64,000 nucleotides of DNA from Trichosporon coremiiforme. Its lineage: Eukaryota; Basidiomycota; Tremellomycetes; Trichosporonales; Trichosporonaceae. Positions 42,197 through 54,974 of the stretch are shown here, in pieces. Position 1 is the first letter of the stretch. The number at the start of each line of letters is the position of its first letter. The position numbers and the translations under genes were made by a program. The notes beneath the pieces were generated by a model that made no database searches, had not been told where the DNA came from, and saw only the letters and a list, made by a program, of their open reading frames with translations. The stretch covers positions 388,540 to 452,539 of the forward strand of contig BCJJ01000028.1 of assembly GCA_039545355.1 (NCBI GenBank). Direction: 5' to 3'.

Positions 42197-43817
42197 CTAG
42201 AGGTTGGCCTGCACGCTCGTGGTCGGCCAGGTGTAGTCGTCGTCGGGGCGCTTGTAGCCATACTTGGCCGAGAACGCGGCGGAATCCTTAGGTCCGCGCG
42301 CGCCGTAGGGGTACGGCTCGGGCTGGGGCCGGGGGCCGGGGCCCTTGCCGTCGATCCAGTGCAGGAGCGGGGTGAAGATCTTCCACGCGACGTCGAGCTC
42401 GTCGTCACGGACGAAGTTGGAGCGGTCGCCCTTGATCGCGTCGTGGATCAGCGCCTCGTACGCCGTGGGGACGTCGACGTCCGTGAAGCGGTCCTTGTAT
42501 GTCAGGTTGAGCTCGACGGGGATAGCTTTGGTCTCAAAACCGGGCAGCTTCGAGTTGAGCTTCATGTAGATGACCTCGTCGGGCTGGATGCGCATGACGA
42601 GCTCGTTGCGCGCAATGTCGGTGAAGATACCGCTGGTGACGTCCTTGAACTGAACACGGATCTCGACCTTGGACTCGTTCAGCGCCTTGCCGGCCTTCAT
42701 GATGAAGGGGACGCCCTCCCAACGGGGGTTGTTGATGAAGAGGGCGAGACCAGCGTAAGTCGGGGTGTTCGAGTCGTCGGGGACAGTGTCGTCATCCTTG
42801 TAACCAGGCTTGCCGTCGGCAGCGACGTACTGGCCGAGCAGGCAGTCCTCGGCCTTGATGGGCGGGATGCAGCGCAGAACCTTGACCTTCTCGTCACGGA
42901 TGTCCTCGGCGGCGAAGGACACGGGGCGCTCCATGGCCAGGACCGAGAGGGTCTGGAGCAGGTCTGTCGGGGTCAGTTACTTGTGGACGATCCGTGCTGC
43001 GCGACGGTTACTCACGGTTCTGGCAGACGTCACGGATGATACCGAACTCGTCAAAGTAACCGCCACGGCCCTCAGTTCCGAACGACTCCTTGAACGTGAT
43101 CTGGACGTTGGAGACGTTGTTCTTGTTTAGGGTAGCGTCGAGGACAATGTTACCGAAGCGGAGCACGAGAAGGTTCTTGACCATCTCCTTGCCGAGGTAG
43201 TGGTCGATACGGTACGTCTCGTCCTCGGACCACTCGCCCTTGAGGGACGAGAGGAGCTCGCGGCAGGTCTCGAGGTCCTTTCCGAAGGGCTTCTCGATGA
43301 TGATGCGATTCCTTCCCTTCCTCGAGTAGCAGTTGCGCTTCAGGCCGGCAGCGGCATCCGCGAAGACGGTGGGGGGAACGGCGAGGTAGAAGAGACGGTT
43401 GCGGGCCTCGTTGTCGGGGCGCTTGTTCTCGATCTCGTCAATGTGCGCTTCGAGCTTCTGGTAGCCCTCATCCTTGTCGTAGGGGCCGTGGATGTAGGAG
43501 AGAACCTTGGTGAACTTCTTGGACTCCTCGGGGTACTTCTTCGTGTCAATGTGCGCGAGAGCCTTCTTGTGGAACTTCTCGTCGTCCATGTCGGTACGGG
43601 CGTAGCCAATGATGGCGATGTCCTTGGGGAGGAGGTTGCGACGGAAGAGACCGAAGAGGGCGGGGAAGGTCTTCTTGGAGGCGAGGTCACCAGAGGCACC
43701 GACGACGACAATGGTGAGGGACTGGTCCTTGAGCGAGTCGTCGCCGAGGGCCTCCATGGAGGGGATGGAGCCGCGCTTGCGGCGGAGGCGCTCAGAGTCT
43801 CTGGGGGGCGAGGACAT
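42197..43817 (-). CDS. ZWF1: Glucose-6-phosphate 1-dehydrogenase (two exons)
   Basis: Exons are 43016-43817 and 42197-42963, with a 52-nt intron (GTGAGT/GACAG); the product is 522 residues, close to the usual 500-515. It oxidises glucose-6-phosphate with NADP+ to 6-phosphogluconolactone, the entry step of the oxidative pentose phosphate pathway in the cytosol. The dinucleotide site GASGDLA is at 40-46, EKPFGKD at about 175-181 and the substrate/catalytic motif RIDHYLGKE at 203-211. The junction rebuilds FGIIRDVCQNHLLQTLSVLAMERP, a strongly conserved stretch. The N-terminal 30 residues are a short basic extension. Confidence 0.96.
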
Positions 43818-46233
43818 GGTGTGCGTCTACTGTTTGGTGTGAGTAGATGGATGTCAAGAGGAGCGGTTGCGGGGTGGAATGAGGATGGTGGGATGCAGGG
43901 CTAGCCGGCAGGAGGCAGTAGGCAGTAGGCAAGCGGGGGTATGACGCCGTTGGAAGCGGCAACGCGGCGGGCAGCGGAACGGTCGAATGGGAAGCCAGGG
44001 TCAGAGGCTGAAAATGTGCTGGATATGGGGGTGAAGGGGACTGGAGGGGACCGCCGCTGCCTATGGGGAGTGACGTACCTGGGTAGATAACCGAGGATTG
44101 GTGCGGCGTTGGATGCAATCAATCAATGCGACGTGAGTCGATTCCACAGCGCAGACGAGCTTGTATATAGCGAGCGTCAGAGAAGCGATGGCAAGATGGC
44201 TTGCTCGATGGTATGACTGCTATGGACGTCGGCCGATGGAGGAAGGACGTGTTGGGAGGGAAGGCCCGCCGTGTCGATGGTGGGAATTGATAATGTCATT
44301 GGCAGTCGGCAGACGTCAGCGCCCAGCCCGACACCTTGCACCTTCTAGCGTCTGACAGTCTGTCTAGTGCAAGATTACAAATACCTCTAATCGTCCAAGT
44401 CGCCGAGCCCGCCCTGCCATTACAGTCTTTGTAATCGCTCCCTGCGTTTGTCATGCTTCCCCCGCCCCGCTTGGCAAGGACTGATCACCGTCCACAGCCG
44501 AACCCCGCAGTGCACATACGTCAAGTGTAAGTGGCACAGATGCGTACCAGCGGTGGCCATGTCCGCAGTGCATGGGCCTGCGGTGTTTGGCGTCCATGGC
44601 TGACTCTGCCTCTCGTTGTATGCATCATGTGGGCTGGTGTCCAGCTTCTGTCGGGGGTACAGCGCACGATAGCAAGCGGACCAAGGTGTCCGCTGGGACG
44701 AGTCGGTCATCAGTTGCTAGCCGTGACGCGGATGTCGCCGGTCCCGGGGCCGAGGCGTCCACTCGACCAGTCGTGCTGGTGAATGATCACCTAATCACCA
44801 TATCATTCCGAACTCGTGCCCTGTCCTGGGCAGGCATACCCGATCCTTCCCTCGGCCCTCCATTTGGACACTCGATAACCGCTCCGCAGACACTTCATGA
44901 CACGTGTCCGTCCACCATGAGCAGTGTTGCCGCACCCTCGCTCGCCAAGCATGCAAGTGCCGCAGGACAGAGTTGCGGCAAAGTAGAGCGATAAGTTCGC
45001 TGGAATTGGCAAAGTGCCGAGCTCGCCGAGCACAAGTGCCCGGCAATACATACCCTCGGCCCGAGCAATCTCGAGTCCATGTTCCAAAGTTCCATCCCGC
45101 CGGCGGGTGCCCGACTGTCGAAACTCTCGCCGACGTCGGCCGTCATACTATTGTTTCTAGGCACCGCTTCTTCGTCGGCACTCCGCACGTCGTGCATCCG
45201 GCACCGGCACCGGCATCGGCGGCACTGGCACCAGCGTGATCATCTTGACTCCGAAGTCCATCCACGACTCAAAGTGGTACTTGAGTCCAAACCGGACCAT
45301 GCGCCAGCTGCCTGGTCCATACCGCGGAGCACCGCTGTGACAGACTTTGAGCAGCATTCCTTCTGCCTCGTTGCCTCATTGTCACTTCTGTCTAAGATGC
45401 AGAAGCGGAGCACCGCCGAGCCGTGACTGACTCGTATGCCGCATTCCTCCAGCTGTTCCGCTAGTTGCACACCACCGTCTCAGTTACCACCTACGCTTTG
45501 CGGCACCGAGTACACAGCGAAGCACTCCATTATCTGATGGGGATCTCCCAGTGCCAAGTCACAAGGACGGTGCGAACGTTATCAATATACCGTCCCCGCT
45601 GCTTGCGCTGCCTCGTGTCCGCTCCTCCCCAATCTCGGGCATCAGCGACGCTGATCTCATCCGCCATCCGTCAGATCTTGCTTGCTCAGCAACACCTCCG
45701 CAGGGACCATTATAGGATCAATGAGCGACCAATGTCCTCTGCCGAAACTGTCGCATCCTCCCCTTTGGCCCCCTGTCTGCGTCCCTCGGCGGTGAGGTGT
45801 TGGTGGGTCGCCAGTGCGCCGAACATGGCCACATTCCTATGATCCTGGAAGCCCTGGTCCGTCATCTTTTGTTCGCGGATGTGCCGGCTTCGTTTGCCCA
45901 CCACTCTCCTCTGGCTTTAGTGAGGACAGAGGGGGAGGGAGGGCACGGCCAGCGCGGCATTACCGTGGTGAGCACTGGACTACGTCTAGATGCCTTCGTA
46001 CGCGGGTCCCGGTTCGTACAGGGCGAAGAGGTGTGGGCGAGAGGGACGGCAGGAGAGTCTCTCACCCCTCGTCGCCCTGCGCCAACGTCTCGTCCCAACG
46101 ATATCCGGGCCGAATCCACCTGGAACGTGGGCCAGGTATCAGCAGGACTGGTCTGCCAGACGCCATCCCGTGAGCGACCAAAGTGTCGGCCCTTTATGCT
46201 CTCTCCCCTTATTCTGGGCCAGCCTAAACCCAG

Positions 46234-46288
46234 NNNNNNNNNNNNNNNNNNNNNNNNNNNNNNNNNNNNNNNNNNNNNNNNNNNNNNN
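46234..46288. other. Run of 55 Ns (assembly gap)
   Basis: A continuous N block followed immediately by nine Gs, suggesting the missing DNA is or adjoins a homopolymer. Confidence 0.98.
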
Positions 46289-47070
46289 GGGGGGGGGCGC
46301 ATGCCACGGACCCAGCTCTGCCCCCGTAGCTATTCGAATCCACCACGGGGCGCCACCTGCACGGACCTTTTGCGAGACTTGATGGCCCACTCCTCGGACG
46401 GCTCGTGCGCAGATGGTACCCGTCGTGTCCTTACATTGTCCGGTCATCTGTTCTCTGTGCTCTCTGCCCTTGCATGCCCTTCATGCCCTCCACGCTCTCC
46501 AGCTGCAAAGAACTCTCACGACCTGCGCGACACGCGACACGCGACATCCCTAGGCTCCTTGGATCTATGCATCACCTGTATCACCAGCAAAGTGGGCATT
46601 CCACTGTTCCACCTCCAGTGGGGGATGGCTCCTCACTTAGCTGGAAAGCTTAACTGCGTGCCGAAGACGGCCGGACCCTCGGTGCCGTTATAGGCGGTCA
46701 CGTTTCCTTCTGTGAAATGTGGAGAACACCTATCTGCCTTGCTTCATTACTCGACGCAGGTACGCAGGCGGGTCGTGTAGACTTTTGCTGGAGTTGATGA
46801 ATTGAAGCGAACGGAGGCCCTGAGGTGTCTTACTCCCTGACGATTTTGGCCGATTTTGGCCTCTGATGCGATCCTGCGCGCGATTCAGGACCAAGCTTGG
46901 GTCTGTCGACTTGTCGTTCGGCCTACGGCCGGCCCCCTAGGGCATCTGACACACCCCGGCGCCTGCCAGCCTGCCACTGGCAGGCTCCGGCGTCGAGTGG
47001 GTGCGACCTCTGTTGGCCGAGCAGATTGACACACGGACCACCATCACGCCCCGCCGGTAGGACCGCCGAC

Positions 47071-47115
47071 GCCCAGGACGCCCAGGACGCCCGGGACGCC
47101 CAGGACTCCCAGGCG
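47071..47115 (+). repeat. 9-nt tandem repeat (GCCCAGGAC)
   Basis: About five imperfect copies of the unit in succession in noncoding DNA, with single-base variants (GCCCGGGAC, TCCCAGG). Confidence 0.75.
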
Positions 47116-48638
47116 CACGGCGCGCACGGTGCACGGCGCGCTGGTGGCGTAGGTGGCGCCGGGCATCGTCGACTCACGGCTCACGGCCTGACCTCACTCG
47201 CCTCGTTGGCTGCACTCGCCGGTCGACGCTGGACCCCTGGCCCTTGTCTCGGGCCACTACCGGCCGGTGAGCCCAGGGCGATCAACGGAGTGGCGGCGGC
47301 GGCAGCCTGCCCCTGCCCACGGCCCACGACCCACGGCCCACAGCCCACGCCCTTGGTTCATTACAGGCGTTGCAGGCGTTGCTCCGTGCACTGAACCCCT
47401 CGCCACTCGCATCAGCCGGTGCCGGGTCCCTCTACCTCTGCTCCGTGCGCAGAGCGTGCTGCGCCCTCCTCTTCTCGCTCGCATCCCCCATCCTCGCCCG
47501 CAATCACCCAACCACAGTAATGATGAACGGGCCATAGCTCACGAGACCATGAATCTGTATGAATGCTCTGAAACTGTGAATCGGCCACCGTGCGTTGTGT
47601 TGTGTGTGTGTATTGGAGCTGCCCGGTGCCCGCTCATTGTCCAAAAAGAGAAGCGGGCATGTCCCCTCTCTGGCCGCTCTTGCTCGCGCCTAGCTCAGAC
47701 CTTGTCTAAGAGTGCGACGCTGGAGGGTGAGGGGAGTGAGGTGGAGGTGGAGGTGACTGTACACTTCGGTTTCCATGACTTGTGGCTAAGGCCCGGCACG
47801 CTTGGACGCCCGACGGCCATGGGGCCTTCCTTTCAGTCTGTAAGCGCCTGATGCGCCTGATTGGAACGGGCGGTGAGCGTTCAGCTTTCGGCTTTGGAAG
47901 CGTGCTGCAATCGACCCCACCTTTGGTTTGAAGAGTGGTTATGATGGCCGCACCCTGCAGAAACTGGCCGTGCCTGTGCCTGGGGTTCTGCGTCCCTTTC
48001 CCTCTTTACTCTGTCGCGCTGTCGCCGTGTCGCAAATACAATGTCCTTAATGTCCTCAATGTCCTCGATTCCTCGTCCCTACCCATCCTACAGGGTCAAA
48101 TCCGCACGAGCCATCCATACCCTTCACGTCTTCCAAGCCACGAGCAGGCGAGCAGCTCGACGGCCAGTGGCCAATCGGCCAGTGGCCAGCGATACATAGC
48201 AAGCCAGCCAAAATCAAAGCGCCAGACCGCGCCAGACGACCCAGAGCCACTCAGAGCCACCCGGAGCCACGCACAGCACTCACACCGCCCGGTTTCAGCA
48301 TTGTCGTCGTTCATCTCATCTCAGGGCAAACAGGCAGGTCCCAACTCCAGGATCCAGGAAACTCGGAGTCCTAGACTTTTGCTTCACCCATCAGAGCGAG
48401 GAGCGAGGAGCGAGCGAGGAGACAGACGAGCTTGCGATGCGTGCGACGACCTCCCTCATCCCTCACTGCCCGATCCAACAGAACATGGTCTGACACCCTC
48501 CATGCCCCCCTCCTGATGGCCTCATGCCTCACCTCACCTCACCTCATACCTGATGCCCAAGCCTGCAGTCTGACGGCCACCTGCGACCTGACAACCTGGC
48601 AACCTCCTGGCGACCTGACCAACGACGACCTGACGACC

Positions 48639-48672
48639 TTACCTACCTACCTACCTACCTTCCTACCTACCT
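48639..48672 (+). repeat. Tetranucleotide repeat (TACC)n
   Basis: About eight copies with one TTCC interruption, in the pyrimidine-rich upstream region of the RasGAP gene. Confidence 0.8.
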
Positions 48673-48909
48673 GAACTCTGGCTCCCTCACACTCGAGGCT
48701 CGAGAGCGTCCCGCGGCGTCCACTTTTCCATCGCCCATCGCTCCCACATCTCTGCCTCGCGCCGCCTCGCCTCAACTCGCCTCGACATCGACTGTGCCGT
48801 CGAGGCACATCTCGCAACTTTCTCGTCATTGACAAGTCTGCAAGATCTTTTACGCCCATCACTCAAGGACGATCACACATCTCACCTCACTCTCGACAAA
48901 AGTACTATC

Positions 48910-48939
48910 CATCTCCCATCTCCCATCTCCCATCTCCCA
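48910..48939 (+). repeat. Heptanucleotide repeat (CATCTCC)n
   Basis: Four consecutive copies about 150 bp upstream of the RasGAP start codon; likely within its CT-rich core promoter or leader. Confidence 0.75.
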
Positions 48940-49080
48940 ACTACCTACTCCCCCTCCCTCCCTCTCTCACGCCTTACGCCTCATACTCTCTGACGCTCTA
49001 ACGTCTCTCACGACTTTACGCCCACGCCCACACGGTAAACTCACGACCCCCACGATCCACGCACGACCGGAAGGACGGTG

Positions 49081-52000
49081 ATGACGACGCCGGCGTGGTC
49101 CTTCGAGTCGCCGGTCGAGTACTACATCGCGAAGAACAGCTTGAACCATGGCACGTTTCTGCGCGAGGTGCCCGTGGGCGCCCTCGGCGCGCAGAGCACG
49201 ACGCAGCTGCGCGCAAGCAACGGGAGCAGCTCGTCGGGAGGCCTAGCGCGGCAACCGACACTAGGCCGGTCGCCGCGCCCCTCGCCGAAACCGAGCCCCA
49301 TCACGCCCACCGCGCCCAGCTTTGTCAGCGAGAAGAGGAAATCTGGTAGTGAGTGTTGCATCGGAGGTACTGGCGCCGTTGGGAGCGCCTGGATGCTCGA
49401 AGAGAGATCTTGGAGGGAAGGAGGGTCCAGAAGATGGTCCGGGTGCCGGTCCTCGGTCCGTGGCATTCCGCAATTTCCGCAACGACAGCCGCGGCTTTCG
49501 GCGTCCCACACGTCCAACTTCATGAACATGAGAAGGACATGACCGCTGACACCAGGCGGCCGGGGCATCTCGAAAGCGCACGTGAAGCACGACCCCTCTC
49601 CGGAGCGGCGACTCTCAAGCCGCTGGCTGAAGGGCAAGATTGGCCTGTCTCTCCGCGGAACAGGAGGGAAGGACGGCGGCGAGCTGCGGATCATCAACGT
49701 CGTGCCCCCAGTCAAGCCGGGGGACAAGCCCGTGCGGCGCCGGTGCATCTTCAGCCACGCTATCACGATGGAGGATTCCTGGACGATCCCCGACATTCAG
49801 CACCTCCACCCCTCTGTCTCTGGGCGGAGCTACGGTCTCGCGCTCAAGCTGCGTGAAACGATCGAAGAGCCCGATGGACGGAACACGCCCCCTGTCCCTC
49901 CCTTGCCCGGGATCGTGAGCCCGAAACCGACACTCGGCGCACCCGTTTCGGAAGAGGAAGTCTTCGCCATCATCGCGAGTGAACCCAAGACGCCTCTCGA
50001 CGGTCCGAGCGAGGAACAACCCCCCGCGCCCAGCGAACGCTCCGAACGAGCCGTTCGCAGTCTGACGGAATCGAGCGGGCAGAGCCTGGGCAAGGAGCTG
50101 CTCACGACCGGGAAGAAGTTCCTCCGCCGCCGCCAGGCGAGCGAGACGGGCAAGGGCTGGAAAGCCTTTGGCCGCAGTCGTGCCAAGACGCTGTCAAAGG
50201 TACCCGCCGAAGCTGCCCCTGCTCCTCTGCCGGCCAGCTACGGGGAGGATGATGACGAGGCGGCCCTGCTTCGGCCGCACCTGGACGAGAGCGAGCGTGC
50301 GCGCCGCGCTGCTGCCCGCCTCAGTCCAATGACGCCGTTTGCCCCTGGTCCCTCGCTCGGCAGCTCCCTCGGACTCGGTAATGGGCCCAAGAGCCCCAGT
50401 CGCGCCAGCCTGCTCAGCGGGATCGGCGCGCCGAGCTTCGTCAACACGATCGGGGGTGAGAGTTCCGCCTCCGAGTCGGAGCACGTGAGCGTGACAGAGG
50501 TGGAGGTGTCCATCTTCATCGCGTTCGCGAGCGCGCAGGAGCGCGATGAGTGGTTCACCATCCTCCGCTCCCTGGCGCAGGTCGAGGGAAGCGTCGAGGG
50601 GCGCGTTGTGCGTCCCCACCGCCGGCTCAAGATCAGCGTTCTCGATGTCAACGAGGTCAGCGCGCCGCTGAGCGTGAACATAGACCGGCGGAAGCCCAAT
50701 GGCTCCGCGGCCGAGACGGACGAGAAGAGCTCTCATCTCAGTGTGAGCGGGAGCGACGTCATGAGTTCAAGTGGCAGTCCGGGACGGACGATCAGAAGCA
50801 CAAGCAAGGACTACGAGCAGACGAAGAAGGTCAAGCCGGGATGGAGCTGGAAGGAGCGACTGCGTGTCGAGCTCGTTCTCGATGAGCGCGTGCTCATTGC
50901 CCGCACGGCGTGGACCAAGGCCGAGAGTCCGAACGGGACCGCGTTCTGGGGAGAGCAGTTTGGCATGACGGAAATGCCGCCTTTCACCAAGTGTCAGCTC
51001 TTGATCTACCGCTCAAAGGACAAGGACAAGACGTCCGTGCTCTTCGGACAGGTCGATCTCCCCCTCGTGTCCAGCTTTGGCAAGAGCGAGGACGAGCGAT
51101 ACCCGGTTCGCTCACTCGGCGGAGCGCTCATCGGAGAGATCCGCCTCAGCGTGTCGTACCAGGAGATCGACATCCTGCCGCTGACAGAGTACAACACACT
51201 CGTAAGTGTTCCCTTCCTTGTTCCAACCCCCCGTGTCATGACTGACACGCTTCTCCCCGCCACTCCTGCTTCCTACATGTGTATTATCCATTCCCAGTGG
51301 CAGCACAAGGACCAGACATTGACAACCCCGCAGCAGATCATGCACAAGGTCGAGGGCCCGAAGCTGCTTTATGTCCTTGGCGGACGTGGCCTTATGGATG
51401 GCACGATGGAGTACTTGGCGCGCATCGCGCTGGTGGAGAAGGTGCTCATGCCGCGTGTGCTCGACACGTGTACACTCGAGGCGAAAGCGGCCGGCAGCAC
51501 GCTATTCCGCTCAACGACGCCGCTGTCCAAGACGCTCGAGGTGCTCATGCGCATGATGTGCGGCGAGTTCCTGCAAGCGGCCCTCGGACCTACCATTAAG
51601 AGGACAGTCGAGGAGAAGATTGAACCAAAGCTCTTCTGCAACTATGGCGACCCCGACCGCCCGCCCCTCAACTACCGCATCCTGAAGGAAGTGACCGGGC
51701 TCGTTGAACAGTGCTGGGCAAACATGTACGCGCACCGCGGCCGCTTCCCCAACTTCATCCGGCACATCCTCGGCCACCTGTTTGTCACAGTTCGCGAGTT
51801 CCACGACGACGGTGACGACCTGCTGCGCTACAAAGCCGTGTCGTCGTTCGTGTTCCTGCGTCTGATCGGACCCGCGCTCATGTCCCCTCATCTCTTTGGT
51901 CTTTCTGAGAGTTTGGTGCCAAGCGCGCAACAGCGCACGCTCACGCTCATCGCCAAGGTTCTGCACACGCTTGCCTTCTTCTCAGACCGGGACTTGGCGC

Positions 52001-53436
52001 GGCACCCGGACCTGGCGCTGTTCCGCGGCTTCATCCGCCGGAACAATCACGCGATGCTCGACTTCCTGACCGCCATTGCGACGCCGGTGGGCGAGATCGA
52101 GGACCTCTTCCCCGAACGGACGCGGCTCGACGACTACCTCGACGAGCGCCGCGGGGTGCTGACGGAATGGGAGGCCGAGGCTCTCCCGCACATGACGTTT
52201 GCGGGGTGCATCGACCTCCCCGCCGACTGGGCAGTGATGCTCGAGATCTGGGCCGAGAACCTAGCCAAGCCGGGCCTGAAACTGAATGTCGTAGGCTGCC
52301 GCGTCGACGATATCCAGGACATGCTCGACAAATATTCCGGATACGTTGCGCGCATCCACGCGCTCGCGTTCCCTGGGGGGAGGAGCCAGGGTGGAAACGG
52401 CCGTGCCTCTCGCGCGTCACGTGTGGGCAGCTCAAGCTCACGCTCCCTCCGCAGCTTGACCAGCATAAGCGCGAAGAGCGAGGACAGCCTCCCAATGCTG
52501 CCGAGGAAATGGCTGGGCTACACGCCCGAGGACGAGAAGCGCGCCAGTCGTGGGTTGAGCATCACGCCCCCGCAGAGCGTGTCTGTCTCGCCGTCCAGCT
52601 CCCGCCCAACATCGACGCACACCCGCAGCGTGTCGAGGAGTAACAGCCCCGAGCCGAGCCGCGCCCCCTCGCCCGTGGAGGAGGAGGAGCGGATCAAAGT
52701 CACCCTCCGTCCGGCTTCGACTCTGATGGACCGCGCCCCGTCCCCGGCAGCAGAGCGCGTCGGCGTCGAGCGCAGCCTCGAGCCCCCGAGCAACATTGTC
52801 CTGACGAGTCCGCACGAGACGACGATCCTCCTCTCTGGATCCCCGAGCCCACTAGTGCCGCCGAAACTCTTCCCGCCCCCGGTGCCGCTGAGGGCCAAGC
52901 TGGCGCAGCGCACGTCCTCCCTCCCCGAGCGCTCTGCGGAGAGGGAGCGCGCCCCGCTTCCGGAGAAGCCCAAGTCTCCCACTCGGCCCATCCCTCCTCT
53001 CCCCGACTATGACCATACGCCCGACAGTCCCCGTGTGCCCATTCCCATCCCGGAAAATGTGGAAGGTCCGAACGTCGTCTCCCCCACAGCGCCCGGGTTC
53101 GAGGAACCCGAGAGCCCTCGCTTTGCGCTCGCTAGTCCGACCCTCGGCGGTCTTCCGTTGAGCCCGACTCTGAGTCCCGGCAGCCCAAGGTCCCCGAAGC
53201 TGCCCCAGAGTCCCAAGAGCCGCCCGCTTTCCCCCCTCAGTCCGATGAGTCCGCATGCGCCGATGAGCCCGCCTCTGCCGGATACGCCGCATCCTGGGCG
53301 TAGGAAACGACGCCCGACTCTCCCAGTCCTGCTCCTTGGCGGACGTGGAGCTGCCGCCACGTTCGACGAGGCTCCCCCTCTTCCGCCGATGCCGGTTATG
53401 GCGCACGGGGGGCCGGTGCCGCCGCGTCGCAAGTAG
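49081..53436 (+). CDS. Ras-family GTPase-activating protein with PH and C2 domains, Bud2-like (three exons)
   Basis: Exons are 49081-49348, 49556-51201 and 51298-53436; the product is 1350 residues. An N-terminal Ser/Pro segment leads into a split PH domain (WLKGKIGLSLRG... to FASAQERDEWFTILRSL), a C2 domain (RRLKISVLDVNEVS... to SVLFGQVDLPL) and a RasGAP domain. The GAP domain has the arginine-finger motif LFRSTTPLSKTLEVLM (finger Arg near 709) and the stabilising signature FLRLIGPALMSP. The C-terminal 350 residues are Pro/Ser-rich with many SP sites. PH-C2-RasGAP order matches Bud2, the GAP for Rsr1/Bud1 in polarity, and SynGAP-like proteins. Intron 1 (207 nt) has two possible donors, three bases apart. 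Intron 2 (96 nt) has no stop, so it may be retained. Confidence 0.85.
51202..51297 (+). other. 96-nt stop-free intron in the RasGAP gene
   Basis: GTAAGT donor, CTGAC at about 45 nt and CCCAG acceptor. Both the length (a multiple of three) and the open frame allow read-through. The encoded segment is hydrophobic and proline-rich, unlike the flanking C2/GAP sequence, which favours an intron. Confidence 0.65.
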
Positions 53437-54019
53437 CGAGCGCGCAAGCTGGCTCTCCTTCTCCTCTCCTCCCATTGCTCCCCAACTCCCCAGCAACTAC
53501 CCAGATCACAACCACCCTGCCCCCACACACCAACGATCCCCACCACACGCGCCAGCCCATCACGTCTAATCACACGCCATCTCACGCAACTGCCAAAGCA
53601 GACAGAAAGTAGACTTGTTGCAAACCACAAAGTAGCCACCACAGTCCAGCTCACAAAGGAGCCGGAACAAGTACGCTGTACGCCAACGTACACACACTCG
53701 TTAATTATGCATCTTCGCACTAATAGTAATGGAACAATAGGTCTATGCCCTCTCCCTCTGTTGTACACTAACTCGGTGTTTGATGTACTCGAGACGGCGC
53801 GCGCGCGTGGGCGTGGGTGGTAAGCACCGTCGGATGGGCTGGGGGTGGGCCTGGGTATGATTGGGCGGTGGGTTGTTGGATCGGCGTGTCGCGTGTCGCC
53901 TCTGGTCCTCATTGCGCTGCGGGTTCATGGATGCGCGTGTGCGTGGGAAAAGCGCCACGCTGACGCAGTAACTCACTCGCCCCTTGTCCATCGCACCCTC
54001 GGCGCTCAACGCTCGCTCG
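53437..54019. other. Convergent intergenic region, nothing further seen
   Basis: This 583-bp stretch holds the 3' ends of the RasGAP and BET1 transcripts. I see no gene, RNA or repeat of note. Confidence 0.5.
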
Positions 54020-54782
54020 CTATCGTCGGAGCCACCAAACCACGATAAAGATCCAGAACACGAGCACCATGAAGGCCATGAACCAGCACCAGGTGGATCC
54101 CTGCCGGCCCGCCATCTTCATCATGCGCTTGTACGTGCCCTTCAGGTACGCGCCGGTTGACCCGAATGTGTCCGTCATGCCCTGCAGCTCGAGGTTGCCA
54201 GCGCGGACTTCGTCGCCGATCCCAATGGAGAGCTGGTGGTCAGCTTGAGCTCTTGGCAACTGTCGTTCATGCCTCCTTCCGCCCCGGGCCCCAACCAAAC
54301 CCCAAAGCCCAAAGCCCACAAGCCACTTACATTCTTCAACACGTCCACCTTGCCCAGCAGCCCCTTCAGTAAGTCTTCATTGTGGCTCTCGAGCTCGTAC
54401 GCCTGCCCCGCCCTCGGAGCCCCCGACATGCCGGAACTCATGCCGCCGCCGAAGGGAGACTCGGAATACTGGCTCGCCTGGGAACCTGGCCGTGTCCCCG
54501 CGCCGCTGCCCGCCGCTCCTGGGGTACTGAACCCGCTCCCCGGTCCGCCGCCGTAGGGCGACCCAGCGTTCGGGCGGAAACCAGCCCCCGGGCCGCCTGA
54601 AGGCGGGTACAGCACGGGGGAATCCCGACGCTCCGTGTTGTTTCGGTTCACGCGCGTGAGCCTGGGGTCAGTTTTGTTCCGGACTCGTCACAGTTTGAGG
54701 CGGCGGCGTGGTCGAAAGCCCAGTTGCTGTCGCTCCGCTATACCCTGCCAGAACAAGGCCGAAGGACCACTCACCCGCTCAT
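54020..54782 (-). CDS. BET1: ER-Golgi Qc-SNARE Bet1 (three exons)
   Basis: Exons are 54775-54782 (8 nt, ATGAGCGG), 54331-54661 and 54020-54232, with introns of 113 and 98 nt; the product is 183 residues. A Gly/Pro/Ser-rich N-terminus is followed by the SNARE helix: YELESHNEDLLKGLLGKVDV, VLKNLSIGIGDEVRAGNLEL across the second splice, then TDTFGSTGAYLKGTYKRMMK. The end is a tail anchor, FMAFMVLVFWIFIVVWW. This matches Bet1, which mediates fusion of COPII vesicles with the Golgi. Without splicing, the SNARE motif would be cut in half. The 8-nt first exon is inferred from an ATG next to GTGAGT and a CTGACCCCAG acceptor. Confidence 0.88.
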
Positions 54783-54974
54783 ACCGACAAGACACCGCGA
54801 TGTGGATATGAATGTCGAGAACTGATGGTTCACTTCGTGACGAGGAGCCGAGAGGGGATGGATACACGTGGAAGATCCGGGGACTCCACGCTCTCGACAA
54901 TTCTTACGTAATGGGACCAATGGCACGGAACACGGCAAGCACCGTCGCTGGAACTCCCAACGAACAACAACACG

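Larger units (their letters stand above)
43818..49080. other. Gene-poor 5.3-kb region with an assembly gap
   Basis: No frame here shows motifs, codon regularity or splice-linked exons that would support a gene. The interval contains a 55-N gap at 46234-46288, a nine-base tandem (GCCCAGGAC) at 47071-47115, and pyrimidine-rich plus-strand sequence with (TACC)n and (CATCTCC)n tracts from about 48500 to 49000. The right part probably serves as the promoter and long leader of the RasGAP gene. The rest is unexplained. Confidence 0.6.

Noticed and set aside
45797..46693. 298-codon plus-strand open frame
   Set aside because: It reads straight through the 55-N gap and has no coding features on either side.
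53007..53912. 301-codon minus-strand open frame
   Set aside because: Antisense to the Pro/Ser-rich tail of the RasGAP and its 3' flank; composition is a mirror of that repeat-rich coding strand.
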